NCBI RefSeq assembly: GCF_004770895.1
Contig: NZ_RQHS01000019.1
Span: 186,001-250,000 of the forward strand
Length of the DNA: 64,000 nucleotides
Source: Leptospira dzoumogneensis
GTDB lineage: Bacteria > Spirochaetota > Leptospiria > Leptospirales > Leptospiraceae
Reading direction: 5' to 3'
Shown here piece by piece: positions 29,849 through 38,523 of this stretch. The first letter of the stretch is position 1. Every line of letters starts with the position of its first letter. The translations under genes and the position numbers were made by a program. The notes under the pieces were generated by a model. The model was not told the DNA's origin. It searched no databases and saw only the letters and a list, made by a program, of their open reading frames with translations.

Positions 29849-30190
29849 GATCTAGATCCAGACTGGAAAAAAGGAAAGTAATAGAAAGAAAGAAATCTAA
29901 GAACCTATCATTTCCTAGGAATTCCTAAAAATCTGCTGACAAGTTCTGCTTTAAGCGAGATCTTGGAGGAGTCTCTGAACGGATTCGGAGAACAAAATTA
30001 GCGAAAATTGATAGAATTTCGCTAATGGATAGTGTAAAAAGATTCTCGTTTATGTCCCTTGTATAGGAAAAATGGGAAATTTTTTCTAATCCAGGTTTAT
30101 ATCTAAAGGTCCCTGACCGATAGATAAACAGAAGAAAAGGACTTTGCCGTCCTTTTTCTAAATCCTATCTTTGAAAGAGAAGGCACAGGT
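29849..30190 (+). promoter_or_regulatory. Structured leader / possible small RNA upstream of fcpA
   Basis: No protein-coding frame is convincing here. Read on the plus strand there are four hairpins in order: 29972-29991 (8-bp stem, CGGA loop), 29997-30026 (perfect 10-bp stem ATTAGCGAAA/TTTCGCTAAT), 30095-30129 (GTTTAT-CTA with a two-base bulge over TAGATAAAC, capped by GGTC-CCT-GACC) and 30135-30157 (AAAAGGAC/GTCCTTTT, U-rich end). The last resembles an intrinsic terminator placed 33 bases before fcpA. A promoter-like TTGCCG-16-TATCTT (30144-30171) overlaps it. The region also holds the promoter of the leftward DnaC-like operon. Confidence 0.5.
30135..30158 (+). terminator. Terminator-like hairpin in front of fcpA
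   Basis: AAAAGGAC pairs with GTCCTTTT around a six-base loop and runs into TTTTTC. It would stop plus-strand transcripts coming from 29849-30134 unless read through, and so either ends a small RNA or acts as an attenuator for fcpA. Confidence 0.6.
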
Positions 30191-31111
30191 GTGAGCACTA
30201 TGAAGGTGATGAAGACTATATTCGTTCTTCTGGCCGTGGTCGGACTCAACCTCTCCTTGTTCGCACAGAACCAAGGGGGGCAGGATACGACAGATGCCAA
30301 GGCGGCAGCTGATAAGATCGACGAACTGCTGAAAGGTGAGCTCGTTCCGGAAGACGACGACAAGAATCTAACGGAAGAAGCTAAGAAACGTAAAAAAGAA
30401 ATCCAGGAGCAGGAAGCGATCTGGAAGAACCCTGACTTCAAAGGTTACGACAAGAACTTCCAAGAACTCCATCAGCTTTCTAAGGCTTTCGCGAACAACA
30501 AGTTCCGCCTGGCCCTGACTAGCTATCAATCCGGAGTGAATACCGTCCTCAAGATGAGGGAAGCTGTTGAGCAGTACCGTAAAGAGGAAGCGGAGAAGAA
30601 ACGTCTAGACGAGAAATGGTACTGGCAAAAGGTCGACCGTAAAGCTCGCGAGGATCGTGTCGTTTCCCGCCAAAAGTTGGAAGCAAAACAACAAGCATTG
30701 AATTATTTCACCAAGGCGATCAACCATTTGGATGAGATCAAGAACCCGGATCTACGTGAACGTGCCGAGTTCAAAAGACTTCTTTCCGATGTATACAGAT
30801 CTTGGATTGTTACTGAATACGATCTACAAAATTTACCTCAGTGTATTCCTATATTGGAACTCTACATCGAGGTTAATGAAAACGAGAAAGAATACCCAGC
30901 TCACAAGTATCTTGCAAGCTGCTATGCTTTCGAAGAAAACATGATCAAGAAATACGGTGGAGCAAGCGAAGACCAGATGTTCAAATTCCGTCACAAGAAA
31001 AACATCCACCTTCTCCGCGCTACCGAGCTGAAATATGGAAAGGATTCTCCGGAATATAAACACATCGTTGCTTTGATTAACAAAGACGAAGTGATTTCGG
31101 TTCGCCCTTAA
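30191..31111 (+). CDS. fcpA: Flagellar coiling protein A (periplasmic flagellar sheath)
   Basis: FcpA is an abundant sheath protein of Leptospira periplasmic flagella, needed for their coiled shape and for translational motility. This 306-residue protein has a signal peptide (about 1-25, ending SLFAQ), an acidic, probably flexible N-terminal stretch (26-70), then long charged helices, and a C-terminus [13 protein letters not shown]. Size and pattern match my knowledge of FcpA; no search was run. The start is a GTG seven bases after GAGAAGG; an ATG at 30200 is an alternative. Codons favour AAG, CTC/CTG and CGT far more than neighbouring genes, as expected for high expression. A strong terminator follows. 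Confidence 0.75.
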   Translation: MSTMKVMKTIFVLLAVVGLNLSLFAQNQGGQDTTDAKAAADKIDELLKGELVPEDDDKNLTEEAKKRKKEIQEQEAIWKNPDFKGYDKNFQELHQLSKAFANNKFRLALTSYQSGVNTVLKMREAVEQYRKEEAEKKRLDEKWYWQKVDRKAREDRVVSRQKLEAKQQALNYFTKAINHLDEIKNPDLRERAEFKRLLSDVYRSWIVTEYDLQNLPQCIPILELYIEVNENEKEYPAHKYLASCYAFEENMIKKYGGASEDQMFKFRHKKNIHLLRATELKYGKDSPEYKHIVALINKDEVISVRP

Positions 31112-31121
31112 TCCTCTTTTT

Positions 31122-31625
31122 TCATTTCAATGTAGGAAAAAACCCCGGCTTCAAAACCGGGGTTTTTTTATTTCTAAAAGAATTGTGAGATTTTTGGAAG
31201 ATCAGTTTTGCTAAACCAATATAAATAGGAAGAACCGAAGCGATAATCACTGCAACCATCCATCTTGTTTGAGAAGCAATCGATCTATGAATATTTGCGA
31301 TCTCTTTATATACTTCTTTGAATTGTTCCTGGATGCCGGCAAAACCTGCATGCATCTCCGCTCTTAGTTCTGCAATTGCAATCCAAAGCTTAGCGGTTTC
31401 TTCTTTAAATTCCATTCTGAGTTTATTTGTTTCTTCTCTAAATTCTAAACGAAGTTTGCCTGTCTCTTCCATCAGTCTTTTTTCGAATCTTTCTGAAACG
31501 AATTCTTCCATAAATTTTCTCCCTCCTGAATTGGCTTGATTTATAAGACTAACGAGAGCCTCTGCACCTTCTTCGCCTAAACTGTTCCTAAGTGCTTTGG
31601 GAACTAATAGTATTGGTTCTATCAT
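31122..31625 (-). CDS. Coiled-coil protein with C-terminal membrane span
   Basis: A 167-residue protein of unknown function. It starts MIEPILLVPKALRNSLGEEG, continues with a charged heptad region (about 40-120, repeated EETxKLRxEF units) and one membrane span at about 128-150. It resembles small coiled-coil membrane proteins that occur in many copies in Leptospira, and DUF1640-type proteins in layout. The last 15 or so codons are encoded by the terminator hairpin shared with fcpA, and the stop codon lies past the U tract. A transcript ended there would carry no stop codon. Confidence 0.65.
   Translation of the reverse strand: MIEPILLVPKALRNSLGEEGAEALVSLINQANSGGRKFMEEFVSERFEKRLMEETGKLRLEFREETNKLRMEFKEETAKLWIAIAELRAEMHAGFAGIQEQFKEVYKEIANIHRSIASQTRWMVAVIIASVLPIYIGLAKLIFQKSHNSFRNKKTPVLKPGFFPTLK
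31137..31169. terminator. Bidirectional terminator at the end of fcpA
   Basis: A 12-bp stem (AAAAAACCCCGG / CCGGGGTTTTTT) with an eight-base loop, with U tracts on both strands. On the plus strand it lies 25 bases after the fcpA stop; on the minus strand it lies inside the coding region of the convergent gene. Confidence 0.93.
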
Positions 31626-31921
31626 AGTCTATTCATCCTGGATTTGATTTTCAAGCGACTTGCTTTGGAAGAACGGGTCTCGGAGAGGAAAAGTGGTTCG
31701 CACTTTTTGTAAAATTCAAAGGATCTGCGGCGGAATATTGATTCCAAAGGAAAAATACGAACTCAAACAGAATGAAATTCCTTATTGATTCCGGAATTTA
31801 TTAGTATTTCCCAGTAGCAAATCCTAAGTTCGGACGATCCATTTCCGAAAAGATTGTATTCTATATTCTGACAGAACACCGGATAGAGATCCGGAGATCA
31901 TGTTTAGAGGAGAGAAGAAGA

Positions 31922-33499
31922 ATGACAGCTCAGACATTAGAAAGACCGAGCCTCAACCAGAACTCCCAAGCGGAAAAGGTGTATGATGTAGTCATCATAG
32001 GAACTGGATTCGCCGGGCTATGTATGGGGATCCGCTTAAAACAAGCCGGAATAGAATCATTTGTTATTTTAGAAAAAGGAAATGGAATTGGAGGAACCTG
32101 GAGAGATAATACTTATCCGGGAGCTGCCTGCGATGTTCAGTCGCATTTATATTCTTTTTCATTCGCACCTAAATCGGATTGGTCCAGATTATTCGGCCCC
32201 CAAGAAGAAATTTTAAATTATATGAACCAATGTACGGATCGTTTCGGGATCCGTTCTTATATTCGTACAAACTCAGAAGTGAGCGGTGCCTTCTTTGATG
32301 AAAAAACAGGTCTATGGGAGATTAGCATTGTAGGAGGAAAGTCTTACAAAACAAAATCCGTAGTAAGCGGCACAGGCGGTTTAAGTAGACCTGTTCTTCC
32401 GAATATCAAAGGAATCGATACTTTTAAAGGAGCAAAATTCCATTCTGCAAAATGGGATCATAACTACAATCTCCAAGGGAAGAAGGTAGCAGTGATCGGA
32501 ACAGGTGCAAGTGCGATCCAAATCGTTCCTACTATCGCTCCTATCGTAGGTCAATTGAAACTATTCCAAAGAACTCCAGCTTGGATCATTCCAAAACCGG
32601 ACAGTAATATCTCAGGTTCCGTAAAAGGGATCTTTAAATTCATTCCCCCATTGAGATGGTTGTTTAGAAAAGCGATCTATTGGCTGAACGAGATCGGAGT
32701 ATTAGCTTTCGCGATCAATCCTAAGCTAATGAAAATTTTCGAAAAGTTTGCCAAAAGTTTTATCAACAAAAGTATCCATAGCGAAGAACTCAGACAAAAG
32801 CTGACTCCGAATTACACGATCGGATGTAAACGTATCCTCCTTTCAAACGATTATTATCCAGCATTGAATAGAGAGAATGTAGAATTGGTCACTGATAGTA
32901 TCGAAGAGATCACCGCTTCCGGAGTTAAAACAAAGGACGGAGTAGAACATAAAGTAGATGCGATCGTTTTTGCTACGGGTTTCCAAGCGGCAGAAGCAGT
33001 TTCTCCTTTTGAGATCAGAGGAAGAGACGGAAAACTTTTAGCGGATGTTTGGGAAGACGGTGCAGAAGCGTATTTAGGTACCACAGTCTCCGGTTTTCCG
33101 AATATGTTTATGATAGTGGGTCCGAATACTGGTTTAGGCCATAGTTCTATGATCCTGATGATAGAATCCCAAGTCCAATATGCTCTTCAGGGAATTCGTT
33201 ATCTACTTAATAAAAACATAAAGTTCCTGGATGTTCGCAAAGATGTTCAGGATCATTATAATGAAGAGATCCAAAGACGTTTGGGTAAATCCGTTTGGTT
33301 GACCGGAGGATGTGTAAGCTGGTACAATACTAGTTCCGGTAGAAACACCACTCTTTGGCCGGGATTCACTTTCGAATTTAAGGCCAGAACATTCTTCCTT
33401 CGCCCTAAGGATTATGAATTTGTTCGCGTGGATGGAAAAACAAAAAGACCAGGGATCGGATCCAGATTCTCTATGGTTTTAGATGCAACCTTTGGTTAA
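31922..33499 (+). CDS. Flavin-containing monooxygenase, Baeyer-Villiger type
   Basis: A 525-residue FAD/NADPH enzyme that inserts oxygen next to carbonyl groups or oxidises heteroatoms. FAD loop GTGFAG at residues 27-32, the Baeyer-Villiger fingerprint FKGAKFHSAKWD at 168-179 (F-x-G-x3-H-x3-W), NADPH loop VIGTGASAIQ (about 193-202) and the FATGFQ motif. The usual final residue after the Trp is Pro, here Asp, which is a tolerated variation. A GGAGAG site precedes the ATG. It stands alone between convergent and divergent neighbours; the substrate is unknown. Confidence 0.88.
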   Translation: MTAQTLERPSLNQNSQAEKVYDVVIIGTGFAGLCMGIRLKQAGIESFVILEKGNGIGGTWRDNTYPGAACDVQSHLYSFSFAPKSDWSRLFGPQEEILNYMNQCTDRFGIRSYIRTNSEVSGAFFDEKTGLWEISIVGGKSYKTKSVVSGTGGLSRPVLPNIKGIDTFKGAKFHSAKWDHNYNLQGKKVAVIGTGASAIQIVPTIAPIVGQLKLFQRTPAWIIPKPDSNISGSVKGIFKFIPPLRWLFRKAIYWLNEIGVLAFAINPKLMKIFEKFAKSFINKSIHSEELRQKLTPNYTIGCKRILLSNDYYPALNRENVELVTDSIEEITASGVKTKDGVEHKVDAIVFATGFQAAEAVSPFEIRGRDGKLLADVWEDGAEAYLGTTVSGFPNMFMIVGPNTGLGHSSMILMIESQVQYALQGIRYLLNKNIKFLDVRKDVQDHYNEEIQRRLGKSVWLTGGCVSWYNTSSGRNTTLWPGFTFEFKARTFFLRPKDYEFVRVDGKTKRPGIGSRFSMVLDATFG

Positions 33500-33513
33500 A
33501 CAGATCAGTTAAA

Positions 33514-34296
33514 TTAAAGAGTCCAGTACACCAAAATTTCCCGATTGCCGTCTCTCCCGGTAATCGGGGATTCTACCAAACCGATCCTTTTTCCCTTAAT
33601 TTCATTTTTCAAAAACCGCAAAAAAGATCGGATCGTCTTCCAACGTATCCAAGGATCCCTCAGAACCCCTTTATCCAAATTTCTGGATTCGGTTTCGAAC
33701 TGAGGTTTGAATAAGCTGACAATATTCCATCGAACATTCGGATTTTTACTTTTGAGTTCGGAGAGAACAGGGAGAACAATACGAAGAGAAATAAAACTTA
33801 AGTCCATGACTAGAAAGATCTCGCCTGGAAATTCTTTATCGGTTTTTTCCGACCATAAAGAAGACAATAATTTCCAACTAGTATCCCTTATATGAAACCG
33901 GTCTCTAACGGTAACCTTTGGGTTCATCGCGACCTTGGAAGCCATCTGCCCGTAACCAACATCGAAAGCGAAAACTAAGTCCGCTCCTTCTTCTAAAAGT
34001 ACTTGAGTGAATCCTCCCGTAGAAGCTCCCCAATCAATACAAAGTTTTTCTTTAACGGAAATATTCCATTTTTTGAATGCAGCCTTGAGTTTATAAGCTC
34101 CCCTGCTTACATATTTAGGAATAATTTCTCTGATACGGATCTCTACGGATTCGTCGAATAATGTGCCTACCTTGTCGGACATTCGATCGTTCACGAGAAC
34201 GGAACCGGATAAGATCAGACTTCTGGCCTTGGAAATGTCCTCGGCCAAACCCTTTTTCAAGAGTAAGTCATCTAGTCTAATTTTTTCTTTTGCCAA
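33514..34296 (-). CDS. tlyA: TlyA-type 2'-O-methyltransferase (S4 + FtsJ)
   Basis: Methylates ribose of cytidines in 16S or 23S rRNA in characterised TlyA proteins; the hemolysin label is historical. The 260-residue protein has an S4 RNA-binding domain (1-65, [20 protein letters not shown]) and an FtsJ-type methyltransferase domain starting [12 protein letters not shown] (Asp88), with DVGYGQ and DLSFISLR. The end [11 protein letters not shown] is typical. It overlaps the preceding prenyl synthase gene by 20 bases. This tlyA next to a polyprenyl synthase resembles the arrangement in many other bacteria. Confidence 0.93.
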   Translation of the reverse strand: MAKEKIRLDDLLLKKGLAEDISKARSLILSGSVLVNDRMSDKVGTLFDESVEIRIREIIPKYVSRGAYKLKAAFKKWNISVKEKLCIDWGASTGGFTQVLLEEGADLVFAFDVGYGQMASKVAMNPKVTVRDRFHIRDTSWKLLSSLWSEKTDKEFPGEIFLVMDLSFISLRIVLPVLSELKSKNPNVRWNIVSLFKPQFETESRNLDKGVLRDPWIRWKTIRSFLRFLKNEIKGKRIGLVESPITGRDGNREILVYWTL

Positions 34297-35218
34297 TGTT
34301 AGAAGGTAGAGATTGAAAGAATTCAGGGAATTCGGAAATTTCTATTTTAGAAGAAGAAGTATCCAGATAGGATCCTAATTCTTCCAACTCGGAAACTAGG
34401 TCTGAAACCATCTGTTTGCAGGTTTCCATTCCATATAAAGAAGGATAAGTGATCTTTCCGGATTTTCCATCTTTGCCCGGAGTTTTTCCAAGATCTTCCT
34501 TAGTTCCTTCGATATCCAAAATATCGTCCGTAATCTGAAATAATAAACCAAGCTTGGCGCCATATTCGGAAATAGTTTCTTCTCTTTCTTGGTAATCTTC
34601 TCTCAAACGATTTCCCATCAGAAAGGAAGCCTGGATCAATGCCCCGGTTTTCAATCTATGAGTTTTAGAAAGTAGCTCTTCTTTTGTTCCGATCAAAGAA
34701 GAAGGATTTCTCTCTAATAATAGATCATACATTTGTCCGGAGACCATTCCCGCAGCCCCGGCACCTTTTGCCAAAGTCCTAACCAGATCCTTATGCAAAT
34801 TTTTATCGGAAGAATCGATTTGGGTCAACCAATCAAATGCGTAAGCCTGCAAGGCATCTCCCGCAAGTATTGCGGTTGCCTCTGAAAATTGTTTATGAAG
34901 AGAAGGCTTTCCTCTTCTGAAATCATCATCGTCCATACTAGGAAGATCATCATGGATCAAACTATATGTATGAACAAATTCTAATGCAGCTCCGATCGAA
35001 AGTGAATCTTTGTTGATCTTTCCAAAAGAAGCGAAAGCAAGAATAGGTCTTAATCTTTTTCCACCGGCTCTCAGACTGTATTCCATAGCTGCAGAAAGTT
35101 CAGGAGCGGATTCTTTTTTAAAAAATGGATATACTTCGTTTTCTAAATGATCTTCGAAACGATCCTTGGAACGTTTTAATAATTGAGAAAGTTCGTTTGT
35201 TTCCGTTCTATTTGTCAT
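34277..35218 (-). CDS. ispA: Polyprenyl synthetase (farnesyl/geranylgeranyl diphosphate synthase)
   Basis: Elongates allylic diphosphates with isopentenyl diphosphate to make C15 or C20 chains. The 313-residue protein has GGKRLRP (52-58), the first aspartate-rich motif DDLPSMD (90-96) and the second in FQITDDILD, followed by GKTPGKD. Small residues before the first motif set the chain length but cannot be read surely by eye. It overlaps tlyA by 20 bases and the upstream oxidoreductase by four. Confidence 0.92.
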   Translation of the reverse strand: MTNRTETNELSQLLKRSKDRFEDHLENEVYPFFKKESAPELSAAMEYSLRAGGKRLRPILAFASFGKINKDSLSIGAALEFVHTYSLIHDDLPSMDDDDFRRGKPSLHKQFSEATAILAGDALQAYAFDWLTQIDSSDKNLHKDLVRTLAKGAGAAGMVSGQMYDLLLERNPSSLIGTKEELLSKTHRLKTGALIQASFLMGNRLREDYQEREETISEYGAKLGLLFQITDDILDIEGTKEDLGKTPGKDGKSGKITYPSLYGMETCKQMVSDLVSELEELGSYLDTSSSKIEISEFPEFFQSLPSNIGKRKN

Positions 35219-36243
35219 TTTCCGGATTCGACAGTAATCACCACTTTACCGGTAGTATTTCCAGTTTGGAAATGCCGAACCGCTTCCGGAAGATCCACAA
35301 AAGGATATACGGAACCTATATGAGGTGGTTCCAAATTTAATTTCAATAACGCTTTTAGATGAACAGTCAATTCATCGATCTTCTCATATAACCAGATCAG
35401 ATTGAATCCCATAACTGCTTTATTTTCGGAAACGATCTCTAGTGTATCCACTTTAGGTCTGGTCAAATATCTCCAAGCTAAAGTCAGCCAATTGACCTTA
35501 TCTCCTTGGCTCATAAAAGAAGCCGAACCATAAACAACCATTCTGCCCATAGGTGAAAGAGCATCGTAACTTGCTTTGAAAATTTTACCGCCGATACATT
35601 CTAAAACCAAATGTAATTCTCTTCCGCCGAGTGCGGTTTTTAATTCTTCCGGAAAACGGGAAGACCGAATGATCCAAGCGTCATAACCTTCTTTTTCCAA
35701 AAGAGAAATTTTAGAATGATTCCCTACGGAGCCTAGAGTCCAGGCTCCGAATTTTTTAGCGATACGATTTGCGTAGATCCCTACTCCGCCAGCAGCACTA
35801 TGTATTAATACATTCTGCCCTTTTCTGAGATCTCCTAAAGGAAGAAGAGCATAATAAGCGGTAAGTCCTTGGACTAAAAATCCTGCTCCTTGCTCGAAAC
35901 TCCATTTTGATGGAAGAGGAAAAATATATCTAGAGTCTATGTTTATATAATCCGCGTAAGCTCCAAAGCGGGTCACTCCCATGACCTTATCATTCTTTTT
36001 GAAGTTTTTGACCTTCTTACCTACGGCAACTACCTTGCCGGAGTATTCTAATCCTGGAATAAAAGAACCTTTTGGAGTCGCGCTATACAATCCTTGGATT
36101 GCGAAAATATCCGCAAAATTCAGACCGATTGCACGGATCTCTATTGTGACTTCATTGTCTTGCGGAGGGGGAAGTTCCTCTTCTCTTCTTTCCAGAGAAT
36201 CTAAAGAACCTTTGGTATCGACTCTATAAACGGAGCGAATCAT
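35215..36243 (-). CDS. Zinc-independent quinone oxidoreductase-like (MDR superfamily)
   Basis: A 342-residue medium-chain dehydrogenase/reductase of the VAT-1/quinone reductase branch. The N-terminal GroES-like domain has [14 protein letters not shown] and [13 protein letters not shown]; the Rossmann domain has the [14 protein letters not shown] nucleotide loop. The cysteines and histidine that bind catalytic zinc are missing. It probably reduces a quinone or enone with NADPH. It is the first gene of the leftward operon with ispA and tlyA, overlapping by four bases (ATGA). Confidence 0.88.
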   Translation of the reverse strand: MIRSVYRVDTKGSLDSLERREEELPPPQDNEVTIEIRAIGLNFADIFAIQGLYSATPKGSFIPGLEYSGKVVAVGKKVKNFKKNDKVMGVTRFGAYADYINIDSRYIFPLPSKWSFEQGAGFLVQGLTAYYALLPLGDLRKGQNVLIHSAAGGVGIYANRIAKKFGAWTLGSVGNHSKISLLEKEGYDAWIIRSSRFPEELKTALGGRELHLVLECIGGKIFKASYDALSPMGRMVVYGSASFMSQGDKVNWLTLAWRYLTRPKVDTLEIVSENKAVMGFNLIWLYEKIDELTVHLKALLKLNLEPPHIGSVYPFVDLPEAVRHFQTGNTTGKVVITVESGK

Positions 36244-36292
36244 GAGGGCATTCTGCTCTTTTAATTCCTATCCTAAAAGGAAAAAACAGATC

Positions 36293-36320
36293 GAAACGGA
36301 GGAAAAATTTCCTCCGTTTC
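36293..36320 (-). terminator. Terminator after the dienelactone hydrolase gene
   Basis: A perfect 13-bp stem (GAAACGGAGGAAA / TTTCCTCCGTTTC) just beyond the gene's stop codon, with a U-rich stretch (TTTTTT) a few bases later on the minus strand. Confidence 0.8.
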
Positions 36321-36329
36321 TTGGATGGT

Positions 36330-37115
36330 TTATTTAGAAGGGAAAATTTCTTTCAGAAAGTTTTTCAATTCTAACCAGGAACGTTTATCCGCTTTTTCAT
36401 TATAAGCCGCTCCTTTAGAGTTATCATTCCCTGCTTCTTTGATCGTGAAAGAATGAACCGCTCCACCGTAAGAAACGAACTGCCAGTCTACTCCAGCACT
36501 TCTCATTTCTTCTTGGAAAGCCGCCACCTCATCCGGTTTTACGAAAGGATCGTCCGCTCCATGAAGGGCTAATACTTTACCTTTAATATTTTTAGCATCG
36601 TCTGGCTTAGGACTAGATAATCCTCCATGAAAGCTAATGGTTCCTTTTAAAGGAGCTCCACTTCTGGCTAATTCCAAGGCAGCGGTCCCACCGAAACAGT
36701 ATCCTAGGATCGCGAGGTTTTTGGGGTCTACACCAGTTTGAGATTTTAATGCGTCTAACGCGGCCTGGCCTCTGGCTCTTAATAATTTGCGGTCACCTTC
36801 TCTAAAAGAAGCGGCTAATTTGGAAGCTTCTTCCATGGATTTAGGACGTACACCTTTTCCGTAAATATCCGCGGCAAAAGCTACATATCCTAACTCTGCG
36901 AGTTGTTCCGCTCTTGCTTTTGTATTTTCTCCTAAGCCCATCCAGTCATGGACAAGCACTATACCTGGAGCTTTTTTGGCTCCTTCCGGATAAGCAACAA
37001 AACCTTCTAAGACTGTGTCGCCTTGTTTGTATTCTACGAATTCGGATTTAACTTTTGCAGATAAAACATTCGTCGCTAAAAGAAACGTTATACTGAACCA
37101 AATGATCTTTTTCAT
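36330..37115 (-). CDS. Exported dienelactone hydrolase family protein
   Basis: A 261-residue alpha/beta hydrolase with an apparent signal peptide (1-20, ending VLSA). The nucleophile is Cys140 in LGYCFGG, as in dienelactone hydrolases; the acid and base appear in HGADDPF and GGAVHSF. The conserved IVLVHDWMGLGENTK segment is present. The export signal suggests a periplasmic hydrolase of unknown substrate rather than an enzyme of chlorocatechol breakdown. Single-gene unit closed by a hairpin. Confidence 0.88.
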   Translation of the reverse strand: MKKIIWFSITFLLATNVLSAKVKSEFVEYKQGDTVLEGFVAYPEGAKKAPGIVLVHDWMGLGENTKARAEQLAELGYVAFAADIYGKGVRPKSMEEASKLAASFREGDRKLLRARGQAALDALKSQTGVDPKNLAILGYCFGGTAALELARSGAPLKGTISFHGGLSSPKPDDAKNIKGKVLALHGADDPFVKPDEVAAFQEEMRSAGVDWQFVSYGGAVHSFTIKEAGNDNSKGAAYNEKADKRSWLELKNFLKEIFPSK

Positions 37116-37199
37116 TCTTATATAGTCCTCGGGAATTCCCGTATAAAAAAATAAATTTGATATTAGACTGATCCGAAATTTAAAGCGAAAAACTTAGGA

Positions 37200-38423
37200 C
37201 TAAAAATAAACTACCCGCAGATCCAAACCGCCATGAGTGATATGTACTGTTTGTAATTTAGAGCTGATTCCTTTCAAAAAAGCAGACCAGGTTTCTTCGT
37301 CGGGACAAAGAATAAATCCGGAAACTTCTCCGGGAAGCTCCCACCAAACTTTTAAAGTTTCTGCGATACGTCTGTACAATCCTAGATCAGAACCTTTTTG
37401 GATCCGTAAACCGTAAGGTGGATTGAGTGGCATCCAGATTTTACGTGGTTTGCCTGCGGATTCCCAGACTTCTTTAGGAGATAAGGAGAAGAAGTCCCCT
37501 TCTTTACCAATAAACCGATTTTCGGGGCTCAATGGGAATTGTTTTATAAATTTCTGATATTCTTCTTTTCTTTCGTTTAGATAGGAGAAAACTTCCGGCT
37601 CGGAATCGTTATACCAGAATGTGAATTTTTTACTTTCTTCTTCCGGTCCGATCTTACGTTTTAAAAATTCCCAACTCGGTGCCGGAAATTCTTTCATTTC
37701 CTGGAACATATAGTTCCGATCCAAATGAGGAAATCCCAATTTAAAAAGTGAAGAAGCGGACTCCCATATAAATGTTCCTGAACCGGCAAATGGAATGAAA
37801 ACTGCATCCGGTTCCGGCATATTTTTCCTTAATAAATGTAAAAGAAAAGCGGCTGTATCTTCCCTGACAGGAGCGGATTTGGATAACGGTTTAAAATTTC
37901 CCCTTTGGAAAATGGGAGAGCCTGCTAAACTCAAAGAAAGGATCATATTCTCTCCGAGAGCAAGTGCATTCAGTTCCGTGTTTTTAGGATCAGGATCTCC
38001 GAATGAGGAATAAGATCCTTCCCAAAAAGAATATAATTCTTCTCTGGAAATTTCTTTTCTTCCTCTAACTTGCGGGTGAAAGTTTATCCCCCAGCCTTCC
38101 GGTAAAATTTCGTTTTCTTTTAAGGATTCTATCAAACCGGAGAAGTTAAACTTCTCATCCAAAGGGAATTTGCCCAAATTCAAACGAAAATCCCTGATCC
38201 AAGGAATTCTCACTAACACTTCTAATGCTTGGCGAAAATTCGTTTTTTCTAATACAAACTTCTCCGGGAAAACTTTAAACTCAGGAGTATGATTTCTAGG
38301 AAGATATGGATCGGAAACAATTTGAGAAAGTAGAACTTCCGTTTCTTTAGCGGAACCGGGAGGAACTAGGAATTCCCATCTAAGAGGTTTACCGGATTTA
38401 AACTTGGGAATTTTCCAATCCAT
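37200..38423 (-). CDS. RlmL-like rRNA N2-guanine methyltransferase
   Basis: A 407-residue protein of the THUMP/N6-adenine-methylase-like family. The methyltransferase domain has the SAM motif FIPFAGSGTFIWES and the catalytic NPPYGLRI. The N-terminal 150 residues likely hold a divergent THUMP-like RNA-binding region. Such enzymes methylate guanine in rRNA. The match to E. coli RlmL is partial, since this protein is much shorter than the fused enzyme. It lies 100 bases downstream of the ceramidase gene, behind that gene's hairpin. Confidence 0.78.
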   Translation of the reverse strand: MDWKIPKFKSGKPLRWEFLVPPGSAKETEVLLSQIVSDPYLPRNHTPEFKVFPEKFVLEKTNFRQALEVLVRIPWIRDFRLNLGKFPLDEKFNFSGLIESLKENEILPEGWGINFHPQVRGRKEISREELYSFWEGSYSSFGDPDPKNTELNALALGENMILSLSLAGSPIFQRGNFKPLSKSAPVREDTAAFLLHLLRKNMPEPDAVFIPFAGSGTFIWESASSLFKLGFPHLDRNYMFQEMKEFPAPSWEFLKRKIGPEEESKKFTFWYNDSEPEVFSYLNERKEEYQKFIKQFPLSPENRFIGKEGDFFSLSPKEVWESAGKPRKIWMPLNPPYGLRIQKGSDLGLYRRIAETLKVWWELPGEVSGFILCPDEETWSAFLKGISSKLQTVHITHGGLDLRVVYF

Positions 38424-38480
38424 AGAGATATCCTTTTAAAATCGATTCTCCAGGAAAGGTAAAAAGTAGAAGGAACAAAA

Positions 38481-38511
38481 CTTTGCGTGAGATCTATAAC
38501 CTCACGCAAAG
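38481..38511 (-). terminator. Hairpin after the second ceramidase gene
   Basis: An 11-bp stem (CTTTGCGTGAG / CTCACGCAAAG) with a 9-base loop, followed on the minus strand by TTTTG. It lies 12 bases beyond the ceramidase stop. Confidence 0.7.
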
Positions 38512-38523
38512 TCAAAAATTCGA

